DNA of 43,580 nt, taken from positions 1-43,580 of IMG/VR virus record IMGVR_UViG_3300032676_000587. One strand, given 5' to 3'. The DNA is from a virus. The notes beneath the pieces are model-generated. The model was not told where the DNA came from. It did no database searches and saw nothing but the letters and a program-made list of their open reading frames with translations. A program made the position numbers and the translations under genes. Positions 6,434 to 12,318 of this stretch are shown in pieces (position 1 is the first letter of the stretch; each line of letters starts with the position of its first letter).

Positions 6434-6698
6434 GCACTACACAGAGCACCCATCAGGCATTGAGTGCATTCAGATCACTGAGCACATGAGTTTTAATCTT
6501 GGCAACGCGCTCAAGTACATCTGGCGCTGTGACTTAAAGAAGGACGCAGTAGAGGACTTACGCAAGGCAATGTGGTACATCCAGCGTGAGATTGAAAAGC
6601 GAGTCAACCCAAAAGAAGTTCGCAAGGACTCGATACAACACTACACAGGCAGCTTTACAAACGCACCTAACACTGGCACAGGAGATTGTGGAAAATGA
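6408..6698 (+). CDS. DUF3310 family protein
   Basis: 96 residues with the family signature: VNHPKHY near the start, GIECIQITEHMSFNLGNALK, YIWRCDLKK, and EDLRKAMWYIQREIE. DUF3310 is widespread in phages and sometimes labelled nucleotide-kinase-like, but its reaction has not been shown to my knowledge. AAGGAG is well placed before the ATG. Position among replication genes suits a nucleotide or DNA role. The last 25 residues lie outside the domain. Confidence 0.85.
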   Translation: MQDPVNHPKHYTEHPSGIECIQITEHMSFNLGNALKYIWRCDLKKDAVEDLRKAMWYIQREIEKRVNPKEVRKDSIQHYTGSFTNAPNTGTGDCGK

Positions 6699-6916
6699 AG
6701 ATTGAAATTGACGACGACTTTGCAGACGAGCTCATTGGTAAAAGTCTTATTGACAGCTATGTCAGCATAAGTGAGAGCTTAAAGCAGTCCAACAAATGGC
6801 ATGAAGATGACGTTGAAGCATGGAAAGAACTCCTTCCTGCGTTGATTATTGTTGGTAGATGGTACTGTTTTGATTTTGAGGGCAAAGTAAAGGCTGCCAG
6901 AAAGAAAAAGAAATGA
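6695..6916 (+). CDS. Hypothetical protein
   Basis: 73 residues from the ATG in the ATGA overlap; a TTG 9 bases upstream is less likely. Begins MKIEIDDDFADELIGKSLID, acidic, then a tryptophan-containing helix and a poly-lysine end (ARKKKK). A similar acidic body and basic tail is seen in small phage proteins, with no known role. Confidence 0.6.
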   Translation: MKIEIDDDFADELIGKSLIDSYVSISESLKQSNKWHEDDVEAWKELLPALIIVGRWYCFDFEGKVKAARKKKK

Positions 6917-7209
6917 ACACACGAATTGATTTAGAGTCCGCCATCATGACGGCGTGGCAAACAGCCGACGACATTGAATTGCTGTTTAAGCACTACGGAG
7001 ACCATCCAACACCAATGACCGAGGACGATGTATTAAATGCACTGCTCGGTATCAAGGCACTTCATGAGATGCGTATGGAGAAGTTGATGGACACATACTG
7101 TCAAAAGTTTGAGTTAAACCAGTATTGTGTTGATCCAGAAAAATTAGCAGCAAGAGAAAGACTGATGTATCCCGATTTTCCAATTAAACAAAAAGGTAAA
7201 AAGAAATGA
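6913..7209 (+). CDS. Conserved phage protein of unknown function
   Basis: 98 residues. The sequence TADDIELLFKHYGDHPTPMT then LNALLGIKALHEMRMEKL and FELNQYCVDPEKLAARE is an all-helical pattern I recognise in small proteins of other phage replication regions. The C-terminus is basic (KQKGKKK). ATGA overlaps at both ends. Function unknown. Confidence 0.65.
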   Translation: MNTRIDLESAIMTAWQTADDIELLFKHYGDHPTPMTEDDVLNALLGIKALHEMRMEKLMDTYCQKFELNQYCVDPEKLAARERLMYPDFPIKQKGKKK

Positions 7210-7424
7210 CAGACGAAGTAAAACAACCGGACCCATTAGATGATGTAGTAGTAACATTAGAGTACACTATTCGTGAAATCAACGCAATGCTAGTTACACT
7301 ATCTAAAGCCCCGTACGAGTACGCATACGGCCCAATTAACTCGATCCACGCACAAGTTGGCCCTCAGTTTCAAAAGGCCAAGGCCAGCATGGAGGCAGCA
7401 TTAAAGGCGATTAAAGATGAGTGA
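7206..7424 (+). CDS. Hypothetical helical protein
   Basis: 72 residues: acidic start, then VVTLEYTIREINAMLVTLSK and a second helix at the C-terminus around a tyrosine-rich turn (YEYAYGP). Looks like a helical hairpin. Part of the coupled operon, ATGA upstream and 8-base overlap downstream. Confidence 0.55.
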   Translation: MTDEVKQPDPLDDVVVTLEYTIREINAMLVTLSKAPYEYAYGPINSIHAQVGPQFQKAKASMEAALKAIKDE

Positions 7425-7659
7425 TGATAATTTTATCCGGCAATTTTTAAAGCATCGTAAGTTCAGCACCAAGATTGCAGACAACGTGGACGAAAAGACA
7501 CGAAAGACAACAGCAGAGCAAGAGATGGAGCACCGTATGCTGGCAGAAGCAATGACTAAGGGCATTGTCAACGAAATGATGCCAACCTTTCGCAAGATGA
7601 TAGAGCAGGAACAAAAGGCGAAAGAAAAGCCAGTCCGCAAGATCATTATTCCAGACTAG
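7417..7659 (+). CDS. Hypothetical charged helical protein, last gene of the long operon
   Basis: 80 residues, rich in Lys, Glu, Arg and Met, probably one or two long helices, ending RKIIIPD. Its TAG stop runs directly into GGGCGATTTAGT, the upstream part of the next promoter, so operon end and next promoter abut without a terminator. Function unknown. Confidence 0.55.
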   Translation: MSDDNFIRQFLKHRKFSTKIADNVDEKTRKTTAEQEMEHRMLAEAMTKGIVNEMMPTFRKMIEQEQKAKEKPVRKIIIPD

Positions 7660-7678
7660 GGCGATTTAGTACGAAAAT

Positions 7679-7696
7679 GCGTATTAGTTAATATAG
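7679..7696 (+). promoter_or_regulatory. GCGTATTAGT promoter, copy 2
   Basis: GCGTATTAGT, five bases, then TA and G. GGGCGATTTAGT begins exactly 20 bases upstream of the block, as in the copy at 33158. The predicted start G at 7696 is the first base of a hairpin (GGA-CGCT-GTGA-AGCG-TCC type). Drives the gene at 7804. Confidence 0.6.
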
Positions 7697-7767
7697 GACA
7701 CGCTGTGAAGCGCTCCGAACCAGTAAGCGAGAGGTGACTGGACTCCTGACCGCTGGGAAAGACCAGC
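7696..7767 (+). promoter_or_regulatory. Structured 5' leader with three hairpins
   Basis: The leader of the gene at 7804 is about 108 bases. It holds a 5'-terminal hairpin (GGA/TCC closing CGCT-GTGA-AGCG, 7696-7716, GNRA-type loop), a second (CCAGT 7720-7724 with ACTGG 7737-7741), and a third (GCTGG 7752-7756 with CCAGC 7763-7767). The remaining bases to the ATG are A/C-rich and unstructured. This looks like an mRNA-stabilising or regulatory leader. No known riboswitch class is recognised. Confidence 0.5.
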
Positions 7768-7803
7768 ACCCTTACACACATCACACACACAGAAAGAAAC
7801 AAA

Positions 7804-8049
7804 ATGAACCCATTCGAATTGCGCTATGCAGCGTTTTACCAAGCAAAAGAGCTATTAGAGAACACCTACAAAGCCCAGATGGCTGCGTGGGATCTAATGG
7901 ACAAGACATCCAAACAATTAGCTGAAGCAGCTCCAAAGTTCCCTACAATGACCGAAATCATTGACGCAGCAATGCAGATCAATAAGTTCGTCAGCGAGAG
8001 CACTGAAAAAGAGTTAGTAAAAGCTGCAAAGAAAGTAACAGGCTTTTAA
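7804..8049 (+). CDS. Small conserved helical protein with its own promoter
   Basis: 81 residues. MNPFELRYAAFYQAKELLEN, then an all-helical body (AAWDLMDKTSKQLAEAAPKF, INKFVSESTEKELVKAAKKV). The opening resembles short proteins I recall from T4-like cyanophages; overall it also looks phasin-like. That recall is not verified. A dedicated promoter and a long structured leader suggest strong or regulated expression. Function unknown. Confidence 0.65.
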   Translation: MNPFELRYAAFYQAKELLENTYKAQMAAWDLMDKTSKQLAEAAPKFPTMTEIIDAAMQINKFVSESTEKELVKAAKKVTGF

Positions 8050-8152
8050 ATTTTTGAGATTAGGCAAGGTGTGACCGGAGGCATCGGCACTTAATATCAC
8101 CAGACCCACAGGTAACCAACTCCAAGATTGGGATTTCCTGCCCAATGTCAAT

Positions 8153-8227
8153 AACTTTACAATCACTGCTTTTTAACTTTACAATCACTGCTTTTTAACT
8201 TTACAATTAGCCTGCAAAACTTTACAA
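8153..8227 (+). repeat. Four iterons AACTTTACAA at two-turn spacing
   Basis: AACTTTACAA occurs at 8153, 8175, 8197 and 8218 (spacing 22, 22, 21). The first two are part of perfect 22-bp repeats ending in TCACTGCTTTTT. They sit inside the 250-bp gap between the genes at 7804 and 8303, which is strongly AT-rich. Regular spacing of about two helical turns puts all copies on one DNA face, as in replication-initiator iterons or arrays of repressor sites. A hairpin ATTGGG/CCCAAT (8127-8146) lies just upstream. Confidence 0.6.
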
Positions 8228-8302
8228 AAATGTCAACAAAACTGTTGATACATATACTTTTTGTCAACAACTATACACATAACTATACATTAAGTAACAA
8301 AA
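8228..8302 (+). promoter_or_regulatory. AT-rich dyad and possible sigma70-like promoter
   Basis: After the iterons come TCAACA-AAAC-TGTTGA (8233-8248, perfect dyad), a second GTCAACA at 8263, and AACTATACA twice (8270, 8282). TTGTCA (8261-8266), 17 bases, TATACA (8284-8289) would make a fair host-type promoter, starting only a few bases before the ATG at 8303. Either a regulated promoter or the unwinding part of an origin. Confidence 0.35.
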
Positions 8303-8455
8303 ATGGCAACTAAACCCGGTTTATACGCAAACATCCACGCTAAGCAAGAGCGCATTAAAGCTGGCTCAGGCGAAAAGATGCGCAAGCCGGGTACCAAAGG
8401 CGCCCCTACAGCAAAACAATTTAAAGAGGCTGCAAAGACAGCTAAGAACAAATAA
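8303..8455 (+). CDS. Conserved 50-residue phage protein (GLYANIHAKQERIKAGSGE type)
   Basis: MATKPGLYANIHAKQERIKA followed by GSGEKMRKPGTKGAPTAKQF is a highly characteristic short basic protein found beside the DUF6321 gene in many phages. Its stop overlaps the next ATG (TAATG). Basic, glycine-rich and probably flexible; a virion or DNA-associated role is possible but unproven. Confidence 0.75.
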   Translation: MATKPGLYANIHAKQERIKAGSGEKMRKPGTKGAPTAKQFKEAAKTAKNK

Positions 8456-8721
8456 TGGCAACTAAAAAGAAGTCTGTATCCCTAGCTATTGGTCGTGGTG
8501 AAAAGCTACCAGCATCGCAAGGTGCTGGGCTTACCGCCAAAGGTCGTGCTAAGTATAACGCGGCTACTGGCTCAAATTTAAAGGCACCCCAACCAGAGGG
8601 TGGCTCTCGTAAAGATTCATTCTGCGCTCGTATGAGTGGCGTAAAAGGTCCTATGAAGGACGAAAGTGGAAAACCAACCCGCAAAGCAGCGGCATTAAAA
8701 AGGTGGAAGTGTGGCAGCTAA
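8455..8721 (+). CDS. DUF6321-like phage protein
   Basis: 88 residues, basic. GLTAKGRAKYNAATGSNLKA, then EGGSRKDSFCARMSGVKGPM and KPTRKAAALKRWKC match the DUF6321 pattern as I know it. Function unknown; such genes commonly lie near terminase or structural genes. Overlaps the next gene by 11 bases. Confidence 0.75.
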   Translation: MATKKKSVSLAIGRGEKLPASQGAGLTAKGRAKYNAATGSNLKAPQPEGGSRKDSFCARMSGVKGPMKDESGKPTRKAAALKRWKCGS

Positions 8722-9100
8722 AAAACCAACCAAAAAAGTATTTACCCCAGAGATGGCTGAGACCATTTTAGAACTGGGTAAACAAGGCGCGTCCCAAAAG
8801 GCGATGTACGCAGCAATTCATATCAGCAAAGACACCGCGGCAAAGTGGAAAAAAGACGACGAGTTCTTTGTTGAAACCATGTCAATGGCCACTACCTACG
8901 GCCAAGCGTACTGGGAAAACATGATGCTTGCCAACATTGACAACCGGGGTTTTAATAGCCGCGTAGCCGAGATCGCCCTACGTGGACAATACCCAGACGA
9001 TTACAAAGACCGTCAAGAGATCAAAGCAAACATTAAGCAAGAAATCGTAGTGGACTACGACAAAGAAGTTTCTGATTTAATAGCAAAACTTAACACATAA
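8711..9100 (+). CDS. Putative small terminase subunit or helix-turn-helix DNA-binding protein
   Basis: 129 residues from a GTG with AGGTGG upstream. The N-terminal part FTPEMAETILELGKQGASQK then HISKDTAAKWKKDDEFF reads as a helix-turn-helix of the kind in small terminases, followed by a helical central region and an acidic C-terminus (VVDYDKEVSDLIAKL). In packaging, the small terminase binds the pac/cos DNA and loads the large ATPase. No large terminase follows; the next gene is a nuclease. It could instead be another DNA-binding protein. Confidence 0.5.
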   Translation: MAAKKPTKKVFTPEMAETILELGKQGASQKAMYAAIHISKDTAAKWKKDDEFFVETMSMATTYGQAYWENMMLANIDNRGFNSRVAEIALRGQYPDDYKDRQEIKANIKQEIVVDYDKEVSDLIAKLNT

Positions 9101-9130
9101 AACTCAAAGGGGAATCGGCTTAGCGGCCCT

Positions 9131-9174
9131 GCCAGTGCTCACTCACTGGCTACCCACCAAATAACCAGTGAGGG
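9131..9174 (+). promoter_or_regulatory. Bistable leader RNA that can hide the ribosome site of the endoVII gene
   Basis: GCCAGTG (9131-9137) pairs with CACTGGC (9144-9150), loop CTCACT. The bases CTCACTGG (9142-9149) can instead pair with CCAGTGAG (9165-9172), which runs into the ribosome site GAGGG before the ATG at 9179. The two hairpins share the CACTGG arm and exclude each other; the second hides the Shine-Dalgarno. The loop CTCACT is also complementary to AGTGAG at 9167-9172, so a pseudoknot is a third option. Reads like a translational switch. Confidence 0.55.
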
Positions 9175-9178
9175 TTCC

Positions 9179-9580
9179 ATGAAGAAGTGCTCTAAATGCG
9201 ACGAAACACAGCCGCTTATCCAGTTTAGTAAAAGCAAAAACTCAAAAGACGGACTGCAAAGTTGGTGTCGTTCCTGTAAGAATCAAGACTACAAGGACAA
9301 CCGGGACAGACGCTTGGATAGAATGCGGATGAACAACTACGGCATTACTTCTGAAGAGTATCGCCAAAAGATAGCCGATCAAGGAAACGCCTGCGAGATT
9401 TGTAAGCTGCCGTTTGTGCCAGACAAAAACCCTTGCGTAGACCATGACCACACTACGTTGGCTGTGCGTGGAATACTTTGCACACACTGCAACTCCGGTT
9501 TGGGGCACTTTAAAGAATCACTAGAAAATTTAGAATCCGCCCAAGAATATATTAAAAAATATACTGCGCAAAATGACTGA
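9179..9580 (+). CDS. Recombination endonuclease VII-type HNH nuclease
   Basis: 133 residues. N-terminal zinc-like pairs (CSKC, then WCRSC) are followed by the endonuclease VII core: CEICKLPF, VDHDHTT, VRGILCTHCNSGLGHF. The family resolves branched DNA, including Holliday junctions, before packaging (T4 gp49), and related forms act as freestanding homing nucleases. The DNA is more AT-rich than the genes before it. Its ribosome site lies in a switch-like leader. Catalytic call good; resolvase versus homing role open. Confidence 0.85.
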   Translation: MKKCSKCDETQPLIQFSKSKNSKDGLQSWCRSCKNQDYKDNRDRRLDRMRMNNYGITSEEYRQKIADQGNACEICKLPFVPDKNPCVDHDHTTLAVRGILCTHCNSGLGHFKESLENLESAQEYIKKYTAQND

Positions 9581-9584
9581 ATTT

Positions 9585-9602
9585 GCGTATTAGTAAATAT
9601 AC
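9585..9602 (+). promoter_or_regulatory. GCGTATTAGT promoter, copy 3
   Basis: TTTGCGTATTAGT then AAATATACG: the block, five bases and a TA, with a full TATA at positions -4 to -1. It starts 5 bases after the endoVII stop. The predicted leader to the DUF2800 gene is about 25 bases and shows no hairpin. Confidence 0.6.
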
Positions 9603-9626
9603 GATTAACCCGAATAAGAGAATAAT

Positions 9627-10760
9627 ATGACCGCACACGCCATACTATCTGCATCAGGATCCAAACGATGGCTATCCTGTACACCGTCAGCTAGATTAGA
9701 GGCAACACTCCCAGAACAAAAACGCGCCGCAGGTTCTTTTGACTTCAGTCAAGAAGGCACTATGGCCCACTCCCTTGGAGAGATTAAACTACGACATTAT
9801 TTTGGACAGATAGGAATTGAAGAGTATGAAAAAGAATACGAGATCATTAGAAACACACCTTATTTCAATGAAGATTTTGAAGCTCACGTTGACAATTATG
9901 TACTGTACGTTCGTTCTCAAATTGGTGAAGGGGACACGCCGCTTTTTGAACAGCGTGTCGACTTCAGTGACTGGGTTCCTGACGGCTTTGGTACGGCCGA
10001 TGTGGTTATACTTTCTAAGCACTCCATTCGAGTCATCGACCTTAAGTTTGGAAAAGGAGTGCCCGTTCACGCGCAAGATAACACTCAGCTCCGCCTCTAT
10101 GCCCTCGGAGCATACGCTAAGTTCAAAGAAGAATGGCCAGAAATCAAGGAAGTCAGCTACACCATTCACCAACCAAGGCTTGACTCTATCAGTACCGACG
10201 GGACAAGCATCAGTAAGTTGCTCGATTGGGCAAACTACTACGTCAAACCCAAAGCCAAGAAAGCGTGGGCAGGCAGCGGGGAGTTCCTCCCAGGTGAGTG
10301 GTGCCAGTTCTGCCGCGCCAAAGCGACGTGCCGCGCCCGCAGCGACTTCAACACCGAGCTCGCCAAGCTCGAGTTCAAAGAAGCCCCGCTCCTCGACGAA
10401 GAAGAAGTCAGTCAAGTCTTAGTTAAGGCGCAGCAGCTACGTACTTGGGTCAATGACGTAGAAGAGTTTGCACTAAACCGAGCAGTAGAAAAGAACATTG
10501 TACCCTCTGGATACAAGCTAGCAACGACGACAACACACCGTAAGATTTCAGACTCAGCAATGGCCGCTACGGTCTTAGTTGAAAAGGGTATGGACCCACA
10601 AGCTATATGGGAACCACCTAAGCTCAAATCCATAGCAGCTCTGGAAAAGCTAGGACCAAAAGGGCAAGTAACAGCTTGGCTAGGGGCGCTAATCCAACGC
10701 CCAGAAGGTTCGCCAAAGCTAGTTAAGGCCAAAGAAGACGCTAAGGAGGACTTTGCATGA
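9627..10760 (+). CDS. DUF2800 Cas4-like PD-(D/E)XK nuclease
   Basis: 377 residues. FGTADVVIL followed by VIDLKFGKG gives D138-L-K140 as the catalytic core, with QLRLYALGAY after it. C18 near the N-terminus (WLSCTPSARLE) and C226-x2-C229-x5-C235 (WCQFCRAKATC) form the four-cysteine Fe-S pattern of Cas4/AddB-type nucleases. DUF2800 proteins occur beside DUF2815 and family A polymerases in phage replication modules, as here. Likely a recombination or end-processing exonuclease in the cytoplasm. Family call strong. Confidence 0.9.
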   Translation: MTAHAILSASGSKRWLSCTPSARLEATLPEQKRAAGSFDFSQEGTMAHSLGEIKLRHYFGQIGIEEYEKEYEIIRNTPYFNEDFEAHVDNYVLYVRSQIGEGDTPLFEQRVDFSDWVPDGFGTADVVILSKHSIRVIDLKFGKGVPVHAQDNTQLRLYALGAYAKFKEEWPEIKEVSYTIHQPRLDSISTDGTSISKLLDWANYYVKPKAKKAWAGSGEFLPGEWCQFCRAKATCRARSDFNTELAKLEFKEAPLLDEEEVSQVLVKAQQLRTWVNDVEEFALNRAVEKNIVPSGYKLATTTTHRKISDSAMAATVLVEKGMDPQAIWEPPKLKSIAALEKLGPKGQVTAWLGALIQRPEGSPKLVKAKEDAKEDFA

Positions 10761-10906
10761 ACGCATGGTTGATTGGTTTTATTGGTTGTGTGTATATGTT
10801 TGTAGCAATTCAATTTTTTATGAAAGGCCAAGTAGGCATGGGGATCTCATTTTTAGGGTACGCCCTTGGAAATGTGGGTCTGGTTATGGTGACATTACAA
10901 TTATAA
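10757..10906 (+). CDS. Small two-span membrane protein
   Basis: 49 residues, ATGA overlap with the DUF2800 gene. MNAWLIGFIGCVYMFVAIQF is one span; a glycine-rich second span (MGISFLGYALGNVGLVMVTL) follows a short basic turn. An overlapping frame on the same strand from 10753 is poorer in composition. Its position in the replication operon suggests early expression rather than a holin. Function unknown. Confidence 0.55.
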   Translation: MNAWLIGFIGCVYMFVAIQFFMKGQVGMGISFLGYALGNVGLVMVTLQL

Positions 10907-10917
10907 AAGAGGCGCCT

Positions 10918-11175
10918 ATGATGGTAGAATGTTATGGTTCGGAGTTTGAAGTTCCGGACATATTGGTAAATAAGTATTTATCTGATTTTGAAGTTCTACC
11001 GGGAAGCAGGCACAGAGAGGGTGTGGAGCAATTAAGAGCCGCAATCTACGAAGTAGTTGACGTTATTGGCGAAGAGCCGGATTTATTAGAAGAGTTTGAA
11101 TACCGTTCAGACTTTATCAAGGCTCTAGCAATGAAGCACGCAATGGAGAAGTTGGGCATTTTGTACGACGCTTAA
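10918..11175 (+). CDS. Hypothetical acidic protein
   Basis: 85 residues from an ATG preceded by AGAGG; the longer frame from 10753 would overlap the membrane protein. Acidic and mostly helical: EVVDVIGEEPDLLEEFEYRS. A second ATG directly follows the first, so the start may be 10921. No family recognised. It lies just before the promoter of the ssDNA-binding protein. Confidence 0.6.
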   Translation: MMVECYGSEFEVPDILVNKYLSDFEVLPGSRHREGVEQLRAAIYEVVDVIGEEPDLLEEFEYRSDFIKALAMKHAMEKLGILYDA

Positions 11176-11211
11176 ACTTTCTCACATTGTGAAATTTAAA
11201 GCAGTAGATTT

Positions 11212-11229
11212 GCGTATTAGTAACATCAG
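11212..11229 (+). promoter_or_regulatory. GCGTATTAGT promoter, copy 4
   Basis: GCGTATTAGT, then AACAT and CA instead of TA, the one copy without the downstream TA. The predicted start G is at 11229. Drives the DUF2815 gene, which is flanked by this site and a terminator and so may be a one-gene transcript. Confidence 0.55.
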
Positions 11230-11276
11230 TAAAAGGTTAGACGTGCTGGCACCTATTGAAGTCCAGTACTAATGTT
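11222..11276 (+). promoter_or_regulatory. Structured 5' leader of the ssDNA-binding protein gene
   Basis: The bases AACATCAGTA (11222) and TACTAATGTT (to 11275) are complementary but for one mismatch, although the first strand partly precedes the predicted start. Within the leader, GTGC-TG-GCAC (11243-11252) or AGGT/ACCT (11234-11254) can form a hairpin. The ribosome site AAAAAGG lies 3' of these and is open. Confidence 0.35.
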
Positions 11277-11289
11277 AAAAAGGTAATAT

Positions 11290-11808
11290 ATGACTCAAGC
11301 AGCTAAAGTAAAAATCGTAACTGGTAAAGTTCGTTTCTCATACGCTAACGTGTTCCAACCAAAAGCATCAGTAGAGGGTGGTACACCAAAGTATTCAGTA
11401 TCAATCATCATTCCTAAGTCTGACAAGGAAACCATTGCCAAGATTCAAAAGGCATACGAAGACACTAAGGCTGGCGCAGCTGCTTACTTTGGTGGTTCAG
11501 TGCCTAAAGGTCTTAAAGGTGGCTTACGTGACGGCGACGAAGAGAAAGACGATCCAGCATACGCAGGCTCTTACTTTATCAATGCAAACTCAGCACAAAA
11601 GCCTGGCGTTGTAGACGCTGACTTGAACCCAATCATGGACATGAATGAGTTCTACAGTGGCTGCTATGGCCGTGCTTCGATTACGTTCTACCCATACAAC
11701 GCACAAGGCTCTAAAGGCATTGCATGTGGTTTGAATAACGTCCAGAAGTTAGAAGATGGAGAAAAGTTAGGCGGTGCAACATCTGCCGCTGCAGACTTTG
11801 CTATCTAA
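11290..11808 (+). CDS. DUF2815 ssDNA-binding protein
   Basis: 172 residues. The sequence VRFSYANVFQPKASVEGGTP, a KYSVSIIIPKSD strand, and ASITFYPYN...GIACGLNNVQKL match DUF2815, a phage family with an OB-like fold used as ssDNA-binding protein. It coats single strands for the polymerase and recombination nucleases. Its own promoter and terminator fit a protein needed in high amount. The C-terminus (GATSAAADFAI) is acidic and hydrophobic at its tip, as in other SSBs. Confidence 0.88.
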   Translation: MTQAAKVKIVTGKVRFSYANVFQPKASVEGGTPKYSVSIIIPKSDKETIAKIQKAYEDTKAGAAAYFGGSVPKGLKGGLRDGDEEKDDPAYAGSYFINANSAQKPGVVDADLNPIMDMNEFYSGCYGRASITFYPYNAQGSKGIACGLNNVQKLEDGEKLGGATSAAADFAI

Positions 11809-11830
11809 GTAGTACCCATAGAAGTGGGCG

Positions 11831-11861
11831 GCCCGGCGTAGAAACTGCGTCGGGCTTTTTT
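11831..11861 (+). terminator. Rho-independent terminator after the ssDNA-binding protein gene
   Basis: GCCCGGCGTAG pairs with CTGCGTCGGGC (11 bp with two G-T pairs) around AAA, followed by TTTTTT. A textbook intrinsic terminator 22 bases after the stop. Confidence 0.85.
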
Positions 11862-11895
11862 GCCCTTATGACCAACCAATAATAAGAAAGACACC

Positions 11896-12318
11896 ATGAA
11901 GTATTATGTATACCAACATGCTGATCCTGAAACCGGAGAGATTTTATATATCGGTAAAGGGTCTTACGAAAGGGCTTGGCTGTGCCGACGAAATAATAGG
12001 GATCCTGAATACACAAAGTATTTGAATCATTTTTTAGATAATGGATATACTTTATTTGACATTGTAACAATACTACATAAAGGGCTGACAAATACCGAAG
12101 CTGAAAATCTAGAATCTAAGTTAATTCAAAAGATACAACCCGTTTTTAATAAGCAACAAACAGAAAAATGGTCGTATCCTAAAAAGTTTTCTGAGGAAGT
12201 TGTTTCCATGGTAAAAGCTCTAAAACAAATGGGTTATGGTCCTCAAAATACAGCATGGATTATGGGTGGTGATAAAAACAAAAACGCAATGACTATGTGG
12301 AGAATGGTGAATGAGTAA
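11896..12318 (+). CDS. GIY-YIG endonuclease
   Basis: 140 residues. The N-terminal domain has YYVYQHA...EILYIGKGSYERAW (GIY and YIG motifs with the catalytic Arg) and ENLESKLIQKI (metal-binding Glu). The C-terminal 40 residues (KALKQMGYGPQNTAWIMGGD) look like a small DNA-binding unit. Such enzymes are usually homing endonucleases. It overlaps the ribonucleotide reductase gene by 8 bases; phage nrd genes are common homing targets. The DNA is AT-rich compared with both neighbours, which suggests later arrival. Confidence 0.85.
   Translation: MKYYVYQHADPETGEILYIGKGSYERAWLCRRNNRDPEYTKYLNHFLDNGYTLFDIVTILHKGLTNTEAENLESKLIQKIQPVFNKQQTEKWSYPKKFSEEVVSMVKALKQMGYGPQNTAWIMGGDKNKNAMTMWRMVNE

Noticed and set aside
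4588-7717. Shared 14-base word GTGAAGCGCTCCGA at the helicase start (4588) and in the leader at 7705
   Set aside because: A few identical 14-mer pairs are expected by chance in 43.6 kb, and the surroundings do not match.
9789-10415. A 208-residue frame on the - strand opposite the DUF2800 gene
   Set aside because: Shadow of a well-supported nuclease gene; composition (Glu/Phe/Leu-rich, no domain) and orientation argue against it.
10753-11175. A single 140-residue gene from 10753 to 11175
   Set aside because: Its first 50 residues overlap a better, ATGA-coupled membrane protein; the ATG at 10918 with AGAGG gives a sounder start.
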